From NCBI GenBank assembly GCA_024138025.1, contig JAMXBD010000577.1, positions 558,001-622,000 of the forward strand: DNA of 64,000 nucleotides. The letters run 5' to 3'. The notes under the pieces are model-generated. The model did no database searches and had not been told where the DNA came from. It saw nothing but the letters and a program-made list of their open reading frames with translations. The stretch comes from Combretum micranthum. Taxonomy: Eukaryota; Streptophyta; Magnoliopsida; Myrtales; Combretaceae. Of this stretch, positions 35,236 to 47,180 are shown piece after piece. Position numbers and translations under genes: made by a program. The number at the start of each line of letters is the position of its first letter. Within the stretch, counting starts at the first letter, position 1.

Positions 35236-36533
35236 TCTGTGTGTGGGTTCCGGATACCCATGCATAATTGCTTGCTCACGTGTTTGTTCATGCATAGCAT
35301 ATGATGATTATAACTTGTTTGTTATGGTACGGAATTAAGGGAATTCTCACTAAGCTAGTGTAGCTTATACCCCTAAAGTTGTTTAAATGAACAGGTTATC
35401 TCAAGAATGCAAAGTGGGGACTGAATTGGTTGGAGCGGGAATGACTCGGGATTTGGCAAAGAATACGAATGTTTGAAGTTATCTGCTAGTTTTATGATTT
35501 GTCTTGTAATAGTTTATGTAGGGAAGTCTGTGGATGAATGTAATTGAAGTTGAATGATTTGTATTTTGAAGTATAGTGATTCGTATATGAAGTATAGTAG
35601 GTTTGCATCGAAAGTATAGTGGATTGCATTTCCTTTACATTGTTACTCAATTGTATCAACATAAAATGTATCATTCCGATGTGTCTCCTTTATGTGTTAG
35701 ACGCCTTGTACATAGTATGGAAGCCTTCGCGTGACTAAGGTGGTCATTCTTGGGCTTTAATATTGTGTACGGCGGACTGCCACGTTTAGGGTACCCTTCG
35801 GGGCATGACAGATATAGTAAAGCTTTAAATTTTAATGCATTAAACAAGTTTTCTCAAAGGAAACATACAAGAAATGAATTTTTCTAAAATTCGGATTTTT
35901 GTGAAAAGCTCATTTAAAAACATACTTGCAAGGTGAAAAATGTAAATTTTTATGTAGAAATGAAGGTCTTGGATAGTATAGATGATGAAGACTTATTTTT
36001 CATTTAAATAACAAGTAAATTCTAAGAATGAAATACCAAAACACTAAGGAGATGCAAATTTGGAAAAATTGGATTTTCAAGAAGAAAGTGTTGAAGTCTT
36101 GTAAGAATTAGGAGTTCTTAAAGTTTCATTATAAAAAATCATCAAGATCATGCATATATTGAACTCATCACATGTTATTCATATTAGGAACTCATTCATA
36201 TTTTATATACACATGAATCATCAACTAGATATATTTTGATCAAATGTAAAACAATCTTTTGGAAATTGAAAAGTTACAGAACAGATCTGATCCCTCTGTT
36301 CTGTGACCTAAATTTTTTTAAAACTTGGAACTAATATTAGAAATAGATAGATATTTCGAAGTAGATAGCAATCGATATAAAATTTGAGAAATTCCGAGTT
36401 AAAATGACTAAGTTATGGCCATTTTAAGTTAGAACTTCTGCAAATAGCGAGAATCACGATTTTGTTTAGTTTAGATGCATAGTTTGAATTAGTTGAGTGA
36501 TGAAGTTCTCATTAGGATACTCTTATTTGGTAG

Positions 36534-36602
36534 GTGATCCCGAGAACGACAAATTCCTACTGCCCGATTATTATTACTAAGAGACCGGCGTACCATGGCC
36601 GA
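36534..36602 (+). other. Mini-exon-like segment of LTR A4 (69 bp)
   Basis: Preceded by TTATTTGGTAG and followed by GTGAGT. A frame reads DPENDKFLLPDYYY then stop. Confidence 0.5.
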
Positions 36603-36918
36603 GTGAGTATTACTTCCAATTTCAATTATTGCTTATGTTTGTAATGATAGTTACACTAGTTGCTAAGCAAAAAAACAAAAATGAATATGCATGATGGGGT
36701 TAATTGGGAATTGTATTTGTCTGTTGTTGATATGTGGAATTGAATTTTAAGAATATCGAAGCCGGGTGATAAATCATTGTTTGTGTATAGTAGAGCAGAA
36801 ATGATTATCTGCGAGAAATGCTTGAACACTTAAAAGAATTGGTTTAATGGATTATTAGACATTAAAGATAAACTTGAACTCATTCATATCACGATGGGGA
36901 TGGAGCATTAGCATTTGT

Positions 36919-37015
36919 TGGTTTTTCGTGATCCATAAAACGAATATGTTGGTTAATCGTGATACATAAAACGAATATGTTAGTTAATCGTGATCCATAA
37001 AACGAAATTATAGTT
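36919..37015. repeat. 31 bp minisatellite, about 3 units, in LTR A4
   Basis: Units carry TCGTGATCCATAAAACGAA after GTTGGTTAA. The array in A1 has about four units of the same sequence. Confidence 0.85.
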
Positions 37016-37073
37016 TAGTTGACCGTGAGCTTAAACGGCATCGTACCACAGGATTCATTAATCTGCTAACCCG

Positions 37074-37096
37074 GGATGGAGGGCGCAAGTCCATCC
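37074..37096 (+). other. Small hairpin in LTR A4
   Basis: GGATGGA pairs with TCCATCC across GGGCGCAAG. This is the longest stem among the copies. Confidence 0.55.
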
Positions 37097-37636
37097 ACAT
37101 ATGATTTCCAGCTGGTCATATGTTTGTTGAACTCGCATGTTTATTGCATTCCACTTGATTGATTAATAACTTGCTTAAATGTTTTGTTGAAATTATGATA
37201 TGGAAGTTTTCACTCACTAAGCTAGTTATCTTACGCCCCTATAGTTTTTACTTGTTGCAGCACGAGTTCATTTGGCTTAGGCCAAGGCAGGCTACAGCTC
37301 AAGTACAGGAGCTAGGCGTTTCCTTTAGAAGTTTATTTCAGTTTTGGTTAGACTTCCACGAAAACCAAAAGGACTCTGGATGACTGTAATGGACCTTAAT
37401 ATTCTTTTACGGGAGAATGCCCCTTAGACTTTGTAATTTTATGTATGTGTTTTGATTATCACTTAGGCTATCGAATGCTATATTAAACTTCTTAACTCCA
37501 TTGAACAGAGTATTCTATTATCGTAAAGGGACGCCTACATCTATATAAGACTCCGAAGGGCTCGGTTAGTAATTCGAGAGTCTTATATAACATGTGACAG
37601 ACTATTACGTTTAGGATACCCCTCTGGGGCATGACA

Positions 37637-39602
37637 GTGTTCCTAAACCATATTTATCTAATTAAGTCTATTTGTAGGTATTTAGTCAAATTGGATCCTA
37701 TTTTAATGTTTAGACCCATAATCAATTATTAAAGCCCAAAATTATTAATATTAGCTAAGTGTGGCCTAAATTAATTTCTAAGTCTATTTTAGATTATTTA
37801 GGTCAAGTTAGACCTGTTTTTACTATCTTGGCCCATTTTAGGTCAGTTATCTCATGTTGACTATATTTTTACTAATTAGGCCCATTTATGTCATTTTATC
37901 CTCTTTAATCCTAAAATATTTATTAATTCAATTTTATAGCCCATTATATTTTTCAATTCTAGTTAATTATCAATTACCTATTTCAAGCCCAATTAGTTAA
38001 TTAAAACCTATTATAAATCGATTTGGTATATTTAGTCTAACTAAGCCCATATAATTTGATTTGAGCCCAAAACTATTATCTAAGTTCAATTTAGCTACTA
38101 AAGCCCATAATAATCGAGTTGTATTGACTTAAGCTCATACTATATTCAATTACCCAATTTATAATTAAAAGTCCTTATGTACCTAATTAACCTAATTTAG
38201 CCCATAGACCTATAAATATCCTATTTTAATTTAATAAAAAATCTAATAAATCAAAATATGCTTAAATTAACTAATTATAACTAACTATATATTAATCAAG
38301 CTAGTTTCATAATTATTAAATTTAATAAAATTCAGATTACACACATTCCTAAAAAAAACAGGGCTAGAAAAACGGGGGAGGTCTGTGCATAGTCTAAAGA
38401 TTAGACTAGTTCACCTTGATTTTTGTGCCATTTGGTTGGTTCGGTTTTTATATGAAAACTAGACAACCTAAGCTATTAAATCGTTGTGGAACATAAAAAA
38501 TAAAAATGACCGGCTCGGCCTAAATAATAAGTTCGGTTTAAATAGTGTTTTACACAATACATCTGACAAATAAAAATAAAAAAAAATTTAATGAACTTAA
38601 AAAATTCTAAAAATTTTCATATCATATAAAATCTTGTTGAAAATCATTTCCTAAAAATTTCGTGCAATAATAAGCATGTTTGATATTTTATTTGTTTTTC
38701 TCAAGAAATACATCTATTAGGTCTATAAAAATAGTAAACAAATATGAAAAATTATGAAACCTTCCAATTTACATCCTAGGATGATATAATATCATTTTGA
38801 TAAATTTTACATGAAAATAACTTCATTTAATACCCTAACCAACATTACATATCATGGCAAACAACACTTCTATTTTCTATCTAGCAAACATATTAATGTT
38901 TTTATTCAATTTTCATCATTAAAAAATCATATAGTGCACATCAAAATAGATTACATAACATGCTAATTTATTTTAACCACGCTTATGCCATTAATCCATT
39001 AAACAATACATAAACGATGCCAATATTAACACATTTCACCAAACGAAGTAACACATGATATTTCACCTAAATCGTATATTCCATATTTTGTATTTTAGTA
39101 TTTCAATATATTATTTACTAACGCGTTTCACTAATAACACTATTTAATTAAACCAATTACTTATAGTAGCAAAATAGCATAAAATCCTTCACTACCTTAC
39201 TTTTACAAAATTTGATGAAGTTCCTTTTGCCTCTAAACCCAAACCTCTTGATAAACACCTAAATTCCAAGAAGAAAATATAGATTAGTAAGGCTTTTAGA
39301 TGGCTAGAAGAATAGGTAAACTATAGAAGATTTTGTACCTAATAGGATCTTGATATGAAAATGGGTGCGGTGATGTTTTGGGGTTTGTTTTGGGAGAAAA
39401 ATGGAGAGGAATTTTCTACTAGGTGAGGAGGTAAAGTGGTGGCTAGTTTAGATGCATTAAGGATTCATTTTGCAAAAAAAGTGTTGGAAAAAAACAAGGA
39501 CATTAGTTGGCAATATTGGGAAGGTTCTAAAGCTCTATGAGTTGGCAAAATAACAATATTTGAATAAAAATTTTGCTGAAAATTATTTAAGATAAGAATA
39601 GT
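37637..39602 (-). mobile_element. LTR B1, central segment between A4 and A6
   Basis: AT-rich LTR text with many AAGCCCA/GGCC motifs in 37680-38220. In minus sense a leader-like stretch ends TTGGAATTTAG/GTGTTT at about 39264, the place where other LTRs here have a donor-like junction. It stops at ATAGT (39598-39602), the TSD of A6, and resumes at 47877. There are no coding domains. Confidence 0.55.
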
Positions 39603-40132
39603 TGTCACGCCTCAAAGGGTACCCTAAAAGTAGCAGTCCGCCGCACATAATATTAAAGCTAATGAATGACACCCTTAGTCACGCCCGAGCTTTGATATTA
39701 TGTGTAAGGCGTGCTTCCAAGATAGTAGGAGACTCAAAGGGGTATTACATTTAAGCAGATAATAAAAGCACGCAAGAATTTATAAAAGTAAACATGTAAT
39801 AATCATTATGATAAAAGTTTCTTATAACTTCTTAGGGGCATTCTCCTATTCTAAAAGCCTTAGTCAAACTAAGTCATCTTCAAAACATATGTGAATATAA
39901 CATAAGTCTACTATAGAGATTTTTCTTAGAAGTCTACATCCAAAACTAAATATATAAACTTCTTCCAAAAACTCCTAATAGCTTTGGCTCATACCTGACA
40001 AAAGGGCCTCCTTGATGCCAACTATAAGTAATTAAACTGTAACAAAAAGCTATAGGAGTATAAGCAAAACTAGCTTAGTGACAATCACATGAGCAAACAA
40101 AATACACACGATTAACCGGAAACTATGTGTAG

Positions 40133-40154
40133 CATGGATTTTACACCCTCCATG
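40133..40154 (-). other. Small hairpin in LTR A6
   Basis: In sense CATGGA pairs with TCCATG across GGGTGTAAAA; the stem matches A3 while the loop differs. Confidence 0.5.
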
Positions 40155-40194
40155 TCGGGGTTGGGTGGTTACCAGCCCATACGACCATCAATAG

Positions 40195-40290
40195 TTGCAA
40201 ACTTACCGACTCTTACTTACCCTGTAGACTTTCCAGCTTCTACTAGCCTATGTAGACTTTCTGGCTCCTATTAGCCACCACTACGACTCC
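40195..40290. repeat. GC-rich minisatellite in LTR A6
   Basis: Diverged units with GTAGACTTTCYGGCTYCTA and TAGCC, the reverse complement of the array in A3. Confidence 0.7.
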
Positions 40291-41095
40291 TCGTTTCTCC
40301 ACACGAAGAATAGTAGTGAAAAATAAATGTGACTCATAATATGTTATGCATGAATCGTTTTTAATATTGGTTTATTCAATTATTGTCAAGTTCAAGTTAA
40401 AAGTAACCAAAACAATATTCATTATACCATTGTAAGAAAACATAAGTTATTCATCAATTCCTCTTTCGATGTACTTAGCTTTTATTCAAAAACCACATCA
40501 TCCAATCATGAATTCTAAATCACACAACATGTCACGCCCCGAGGGGTACCCTAAACATGGCAGTCCGCCGTACATAATACTAAAGCCTAGGAATGACTAC
40601 CTTAGTCATACAAAGGCTTCCATATTATGTACAAGGCGTACATCACAACCAAGGGGACGCATCGGAGTAGCGCAATTTACATTGATAATAAATAAGTAAA
40701 AAGGCAAAGAGAATACTTAATATAAAACATAAGCATATCACAATTCAATTCTTACGGCATATTCTTCTATTATCTTCAAATAAATATACGTCCCTAATCA
40801 TATAAGTTATCACATATAAAGAACCTTACAAAATTTCTTCATCGTATGATTCCATATCCTTAATCATCCGTCCATGACTTCCTTAATGTCATGATCCTCA
40901 AATTTAATCCACGAATATACCTGTTTCAACAAAATCTATAGGGGTATAAGCTACAACTAGCTTAGTGAGATATTCCTTTTTTCGCACCATATTTTCAAAC
41001 AAGTTTATTTATTTAATCACACATATGCTATGCATACAATGCAACAATCACATGATTACGCGAATATATATAGTCATCCGGAAACCATATATAGA

Positions 41096-41113
41096 ACGGA
41101 TTTACCCCTCCGT
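41096..41113 (-). other. Small hairpin in LTR A7
   Basis: In sense ACGGA pairs with TCCGT across GGGGTAAA. Confidence 0.5.
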
Positions 41114-41621
41114 ATCAAAGGTTAGGGAATCGGGGTTGAAGGTCCTCGACCTTCTACTGCTAGTCCCCAGGTCCTCACCCACAGCGTTCGGTTGGCTCGG
41201 CTCCGAACCTAGAGTCGCTTTCCCCGAGCGATTTGGATTCTCCAGGAAGGAACATGGCCCGTGGCACCGCACGATCACAGCCAATCCAACTCTACGCGTA
41301 GGAGTAGCAGCCTTCCGAAATAGATGTGACTCGATGGATGCTATGCGTGAACGTTTTATTGTTCTTAGGTCAAACCTTATTAAGGTTTATTAGGGGCGAT
41401 CAATCAATTTAGCAACAATAAACAATCATACAAGTAAGTAAACAAAATTATTTAAACAAGCAGATCGAAGTTGCGATATTCTTAATTCTCAATTCATAAA
41501 CATAGATCATATACATAATCCCGAAATCCCCAAATATATTCGTTTTTATCTTTTCTTAGTATACTAATGCTACTACATTACAAGCACAAGCAAGGTAACG
41601 AAATTAGAAGGAATAACTCAC

Positions 41622-41687
41622 TCGTCCATTTCGCTATCTTCTTAGTCGTAGAATCCTCGGGTAGGGTATTCTCGTATCCTTCGTCAC
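41622..41687 (-). other. Mini-exon-like segment of LTR A7 (66 bp)
   Basis: In sense preceded by TTTTGTCTAG and followed by GTGAGT. The frame reads ENTLPEDSTTKK without a stop at the conserved place, unlike the other copies. Confidence 0.45.
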
Positions 41688-43200
41688 CTAGACAAAAGAA
41701 ATACCCGGGATAAGTCTTTCATGAATTTCTATTCTTGGAGATTCTAAACTTTACTTAAAATCGCGGTAAAATCGTATAAGAAGAAATTCCAACTTAAAAT
41801 GGCCATAACTTGCTCATTTTAACTCGGAATTTCGCATATGATATACCGTTTTCTACCTATTCGAAAAGTTCTATCCATTTCTAAACTTATCTTGGTCATA
41901 AAAGGTCATTTGGGTTCCGAAAACGTCAGGTACAGATTTAAAACGAATTTTCTAAACTTTTGCAAAAATCCATTTTCTAACTCAACTTCATTTTAAAGAA
42001 AATCCTTTTGTAACAATATAAATATATATTTGATAAACACTTTTGAATATATAGGTATGCTCACTTTATATGCAAAAATCCTAATGGTAGTGTCTCAACA
42101 ATTTATTTCATAAAACAATTCATTTAAACTTTAACTTTGAAATTTTCTTTTCAAGTATTTAAAGAAACTTTATATTTTTACTAGGTTGTTATAAATGAGT
42201 ATATTCTTATTTTATTTTCTTCATTTCCTTTTCCAAAACAAGTAAATTTTCCTTTTAACCTTAGTTTTTCATAAATTTCGCTTCTAGTGATAAAAGATCT
42301 ATTTTTATCAAAAAGTATATTAGGTTGTTCAAAACCTTTTTATAATTTTGTATTTAGGATGGTTTTAGAAAATGAATTTTGTCTTCTTATATTCATTTCT
42401 AAAATATAAGCTTTTGCTTTCCAAAACTTGTTCTTTCATTTCTTTTGAAAAGAATCATTTTTATAAAATCCATTATTATAAATCTTACCTCATTTATATT
42501 CCTTTGAAAATTAGTTCCTTCTTTTAGAAATTTGAAAATCATTATTTTTCCTAAGTGGGTTCATAACTTGATGAGTTGATTTTTGTCTTAACTTTGAAAA
42601 CTAGTTTGTTCCTTAGTTTAGAAAAGAATTTAAGTCTTAAACTTTCGATATTAACGATTTATTTTTCTAAAAACTTAGATTACCATAAAATACAAGGAAA
42701 ATATTTATTTATGTTTTCTTGGTAAAACTATCTTTGTTATTTAAGAAAACTTGAGAAAACTTGTATTATTCTATTTCTAGGTTGTTGATAATAACTTCAT
42801 GTTTTTGTGGTAAATCATATAATTGGAAACTTAGCTTTGAGTTCATTTAGTAAAACAAGATTCTATTTTTAGACTAGTTGAGACATTAACATTATGCAAA
42901 TGCAAGTATCATGAGCATATAAAAAATAAGAACATAAGAAAATACTAAAATAATTAATGAGCAAGAAAATAAAATATCAAGCATTGGGAACCTTAGCTTC
43001 ATCAAGGAATCCCGATCAAGTATTGGAGCCTTAGCTTTATCAAGGCATCCCGGGACTAAGAATGGACTAGTCCCGAAAGATTAAAGAAAATAAAAGATTG
43101 TTTTGACTTGATATGGACAAGTCTAAGACTAGAAAGACTAGTCTTAATAAAATAAATAAATTGCATAACTTGAATAAATAAATAACAAATGAGCTTATAT

Positions 43201-43266
43201 GCTCTAAATAAATATATATACATATACATAATATTATATAATAATAATAACAATAATAATAACAAC
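43201..43266. repeat. AT-rich microsatellite (AATAAT/ATAT) in LTR A7
   Basis: Mixed ATAT and AATAAC runs; simple sequence only. Confidence 0.8.
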
Positions 43267-43620
43267 ATAATAAAATAGGAAGCTTATGTACAAGAACAAA
43301 ACATGAACATGTTGTTGCTTTTACTACTCATATGAGTTTCAAAACAACACCATAGTCATGTTAAGTTACATGACATGGATGAATAATAGATGGAAGAAAT
43401 ATTACCTAAGTATGTAAGAGGTATGAAGATGGTAGAATGAAATGGGTATTATGTGAGTAGTGATATGTATAGATAGTTTATGTATGAAGATGATTTTTGT
43501 GAGGAATTGGTTTGAGAGAGTTTTGGTAGAGAGAATTCTTGAAGAGAGAATTTGTGGAGAGATTTTGAGAGAGTTTTGGTAGTGTAAAGAATTGTGTGAA
43601 AGAATGAAAGAGGAAGGGGG

Positions 43621-43628
43621 TATTTATA
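43621..43628 (-). promoter_or_regulatory. TATA box of LTR A7
   Basis: In sense TATAAATA followed by CCCCC and a pyrimidine-rich leader, matching A3. Confidence 0.55.
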
Positions 43629-44900
43629 GAATTTTTGGAGTGAATTTTGGATGTAATAAAATAAATTGAAAAAGAAAAAAATTAGATGATGGAGAGGGGA
43701 GGCGCCGGTTTTGCTTTAGGAGAGGGGAAATTGATTTATTTTATTTGTTTGTGTAATAAAGAAGTAATGTGTAAAGTTTGTGATTAAAGTTGTATTGGAA
43801 ATGAAAAAAGTAAGAAAATAGATATGTAGGTGTAAGAAATAGGTGTAAGAAAAAGTAGAGATAGGTGAATAGTAATGAATAGTAGAAAAAGTACTATGAA
43901 TAGTAGACTAGACAATTAAAGTACCGGTAGTAATAAAAATACGCGTAATAATGCGATATCTGTAATTTTTAGCTACCGAAAAATTCTAAAACTGATATTT
44001 TTGGAATCCTTGTATTTTTACGAGTCTATTGGTATAAACGGAATATTTTTAATATTCCGAGCTCCGGGACACGCTTTTCGAGAACCGATCCCGTTTGGGT
44101 CCGAAGGTCACTCGAAATTCGCGAATCTGATATTTTTATGTTACCCTATATTATTACGAACTATTCTAGGCCATTAACTTAATTTCGTTTTCTAGGGTTT
44201 GAAAACGCGGGATTGCCGGATCTTAAACACTAGGGTTCGTTGTAGGCTTGTTGACTTTTAGGGTTCCGTTTTGATTTCCGATTTTTGTCGAGATATTCGT
44301 AATCGTATAATTTTCGAGTTTGATCGTTTTAAATTTTAGCTCGAAATTTATGTTTTATTTTATTTGTGATTATTTAATAGTTTTTAGTTCTCGGAATCGT
44401 TTAACCGAGTCTAGGGTTATGAGTTGACTCAGTTTGACTTTTGGTGAAATTTGAAATTTGTGATTTCTGAATTTTATTGAAGGTTTTAAGATTTTGCTGT
44501 TGATCGTTATTTGGATATATTGTCTTGATTTGCGTGTTAGAAAACGGTTAGGTGATTTAATTGATGTTGATTAAATCGGTAGTTGACTTTATATTTTGTT
44601 TCAAGGGTTCTCGTTTTCTCAAGATTGAGAAAACTCGTTTTTGATCTTTATTTGGAATTAAGTTTTAACTTGGTTTGATTTTAGGGTTTCGTTTCTAGCA
44701 CTTGTCTTGATTTAGAATTTGGTTTTAACTTGAGTCGATTTTTGGGATTTAAATTCTAAACTTTTAGAATTATTTTCTATGAATTATGAAAATTTTTGGG
44801 GGTTTACTCAACATTTATTCATTTATCTTTTTCCTTATTCTCTAGTGCTACTACTTACAAGCACAATCAAGGAAATGTAATTAGTAAGGGATTAACTCAC

Positions 44901-44963
44901 TCCATGATGATCGCTCTTAGTCGAAATGATCTTCCGAGAAGACGATATCGGTTCCTTCTTAAC
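44901..44963 (-). other. Mini-exon-like segment of LTR A6 (63 bp)
   Basis: In sense preceded by TTGTTTAG and followed by GTGAGT. The frame ends DIVFSEDHFD then stop; compared with A3 most changes in this tail are at third codon positions. Confidence 0.45.
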
Positions 44964-45386
44964 CTAAACAAGATGAAATATCCAAAATGAGTCTTTCATA
45001 GAATTTCTATTTTGAAGATTCTAAATCTATCTTTAATTTGCGGTAAAATCGGATTTGAAGGAAGTTCCAACTTAAAATGGCCATAACTTGCTCATTTTAA
45101 CTCGGAATTTTGCATATTATATATCGTTTTCTACCTACTCAAAAAGATCTATTCATGTCTAAGGTTAATTTTACTATAAAAGGTCATTTGGGTCTCACAT
45201 TAGAAGGGTAAAGATCTAATACGAAAATTCCTTTCTTGAAAAATAAAATGTTCTAATCTTTCATTTACTAAGACTTGTTTAAGTAAAACTCAAATATGAA
45301 TATTTTTTTTAAAATAATTCCTTATGTATATAAATAGACTCATAATTTATGCATGAAGCTATAGGTGTTGTCTTATTTAATTTATT

Positions 45387-45641
45387 TGTCATACCCCGCC
45401 CCTACAGGCGACGGCGATGTGATGCCAGGGCAGACAACCACCACTGGCCCCCTAGTGGTAATGGCTGACACCACCATTGCATCATGGTGACCCCAACCAA
45501 CGCATGCCCAAAGGGTACCACGGGCACTATAGGTATTGTTATCCTTAGGCAGAGTTGAACCCAGTCTGCAGACTCCAGGATTCGAAACCCCAGACCTAAG
45601 GCTTTCGCCTGCCCCAAAGGCAGCACCTTTCACCAGTTGAG
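45387..45641 (-). mobile_element. tRNA-derived SINE copy 1
   Basis: In minus sense it has a tRNA-like head with a D-arm-like TTGGTGAAAGG and a B-box-like GGTTTCGAATCC, a body of about 170 bp, and an end GGGGCGGGGTATGACA. It is nearly a full-length partner of copy 3. It meets a plus-oriented fragment head to head at 45641/45642. No clear TSD was seen. Confidence 0.7.
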
Positions 45642-45778
45642 GGTAATAATACCTATAGTGCCCGTGGTACCCTTTGGGTATGCGTTGGTTGAGGTCACCA
45701 TGATGCAATGGTGGTGTCGGCCATTACCACTAGGGGGCCAACGGTGGTTGTCTGCCCTGGCATCACATCGCCGTCGCC
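45642..45778 (+). mobile_element. tRNA-derived SINE copy 2, body fragment in opposite orientation
   Basis: It matches the body of copies 1 and 3 in reverse, starting at GGTAATAATACCTATAGTG and ending GCCGTCGCC, followed by TTTTT. It lacks the tRNA-like head and the GGGGTRTGACA end. With copy 1 it could form a long hairpin. Confidence 0.7.
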
Positions 45779-45784
45779 TTTTTA

Positions 45785-46042
45785 TGTCACACCCCACCCC
45801 TGCTGGCGACGGCGATGCGATGCCAGGGTAGACAAACCCACCACTGGCCCCCCTAGTGGTAATGGCCGATACTACCATTGCATCATGGTGACCCCAACTA
45901 ACGCATGCCCCGCAGGGTATCACGGGCACTATAGGTATTGTTACCTTTAGGCAGAGTTGAACCCAGTCTGCAGACTCTAGGATTCGAACCCCAGACCTAA
46001 GGCTTTTGCCTGCCCCAAAGGCAGCACCTCTCACCAATTAAG
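45785..46042 (-). mobile_element. tRNA-derived SINE copy 3
   Basis: In minus sense the head reads GAGCTTAATTGGTGAGAGG with a clean B box GGTTCGAATCC about 45 bases on. The body matches copy 1 and the end is GGGGTGTGACATAAAAA, the A-run lying at 45779-45784. Open frames across the three copies on both strands are by-products of the GC-rich repeat. Confidence 0.75.
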
Positions 46043-46899
46043 CTCTTAAACAACCTTTCCTAGTGTTTTGGAAATTTGGATTTGTTAGACTTTACTTTAT
46101 GTGGGTGAAGTAACTTATAAATTTTTGGATGATCAAACTAATATACTATATTTTGATTCTTTAGTTTATCAAAAGTGAGTTGAAAATAAAGTTTGGTATT
46201 TTGAGATTATCTACAAAATTTATTTCTAGGAATCGAAAAATAGAGTTTCCAAAAGTTTTCTTTAGTAGTACTTGATGAGTTTATTATTTGAAAATTCATT
46301 TTCTTGAAAACTTATTTAGCTTTTGGTTTAGAAAGTTGATAAAATAGTACCTAGTTATTATCTATATATCAAAACTTCTTCTATTATTTGAAAAAGAGAT
46401 ATCTTTAGACTTTAAAGAAACTTTATTTATTAATAGTTTGAAATTTCATGATGACTTTTTCATAAACTTTTAAAAGAGATTTATTTGAAAATATTTTTCT
46501 AAGTCTTTGGAAAAACTTTGATCAAATTTTATTCTTTCATCAAAAGATTTATTTTCTTATTTGGACAACAACTTATTAGCCATGCATGAATATGATCATG
46601 TAGTTTATAAAAGTTAAAAATATCATAAGATAAGGTAATAAATAATATAATAAATAAGCATAATAATAATTATCAAGTATTGGGAGCCTTAGCTTCTTCA
46701 ATGCTTCTCGGGACTAAGAATAGACTAGTCCCAAAAGAAAAAGAAAATTGTTTTGACTTGATGAGAACAAGTCTAAGACTAGAAAGACTAGTCTTAAAAC
46801 AACTTGAAAGTAAATAAATTTCAAGGAAAGTAAATAAATTACAATAACAAATGAGCTTATATGCTCTAAAAGATATATATATATAACTACATAGATATA

Positions 46900-46927
46900 T
46901 TTAGTTATATATATATATATATATATA
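46900..46927. repeat. (AT)n microsatellite in LTR A6
   Basis: Uninterrupted AT dinucleotides for about 24 bp with shorter runs beside it. Confidence 0.85.
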
Positions 46928-47172
46928 AACAACATAAAAGAAAACAGTTTCATGAGCAAGAACAAAGTATGAACATATTGTTGCTTTCTTAACCTCCATG
47001 GGTTTAGAAAACACATACTATGCTCATACTAAGTAAATGAACACATAGAAAGCTTAAAATATTACTATAGAAGAAGAAGAAACTAGAGAAAATTTGAGAG
47101 AGCTTTTGGAGAGATTTTGAAAGAGTAAGTGTAGTGTATGAAAGGTGTGAAAGAAATGGAAGGAAAATGTGG

Positions 47173-47180
47173 TATTTATA
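47173..47180 (-). promoter_or_regulatory. TATA box of LTR A6
   Basis: In sense TATAAATA in the context TCCTATAAATACC, identical in core to A3. Confidence 0.55.

Larger units (their letters stand above)
30944..35810 (+). mobile_element. Solo LTR A5 (4867 bp), TSD GATAT, nested in A4
   Basis: It starts TGTAAGCCTCGG and ends CCTTCGGGGCATGACA. The identical flanks GATAT lie at 30939-30943 and 35811-35815. It is the plus-strand relative of A2 and matches it closely around the mini-exon (34648-34717), the GC-rich segment (35020-35215) and the ends. The conserved block is at about 34497-34555 and the 3' splice-site-like AACAG ends at 35394. Internal AAAACTCGG/ATGAAG-like phrases recur several times between 33000 and 34140, suggesting internal duplication, which may explain its greater length. 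No gag-pol is present. Confidence 0.9.
29337..37636 (+). mobile_element. Solo LTR A4 (~3.43 kb without insert), split by A5; TSD ATGTT/GTGTT
   Basis: It starts TGTGAACCCCGG and ends CCTCTGGGGCATGACA. The flanks ATGTT (29332-29336) and GTGTT (37637-37641) differ at one base, suggesting age. LTR A5 and one GATAT copy (30944-35815) interrupt it. Joining 29337-30943 to 35816-37636 restores collinearity with A1. Features in order: C-rich patch at 29958-29985, leader ending CTTTAG/GTGATG at about 30196, conserved block at about 36387-36440, mini-exon 36534-36602, 31 bp minisatellite 36919-37015, hairpin 37074-37096 and TTGTTGCAG ending at 37260. Confidence 0.85.
40530..44808 (-). mobile_element. 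Solo LTR A7 (4279 bp), TSD CAACA, nested in A6
   Basis: The plus strand starts TGTCACGCCCCGAGG and ends GGGGGTTTACT, where the last base appears mutated from A. The flanks CAACA lie at 40525-40529 and 44809-44813. Joining the flanks restores A6 text (TTTATTC..CTAGTGCTACTACTTACAAG) that parallels A7's own 41540-41600. Minus-sense features: GGCGCCGG patch near 43702, TATA at 43621-43628, leader ending CTTAG/GTAATA at about 43407, conserved block at about 41784-41840, mini-exon 41622-41687 and hairpin 41096-41113. It has its own GC-rich segment at 41120-41300. Confidence 0.87.

Noticed and set aside
45382..46037. Several overlapping frames of 64-135 codons on both strands
   Set aside because: They arise from three SINE copies in alternating orientation; frames repeat because the SINE repeats.
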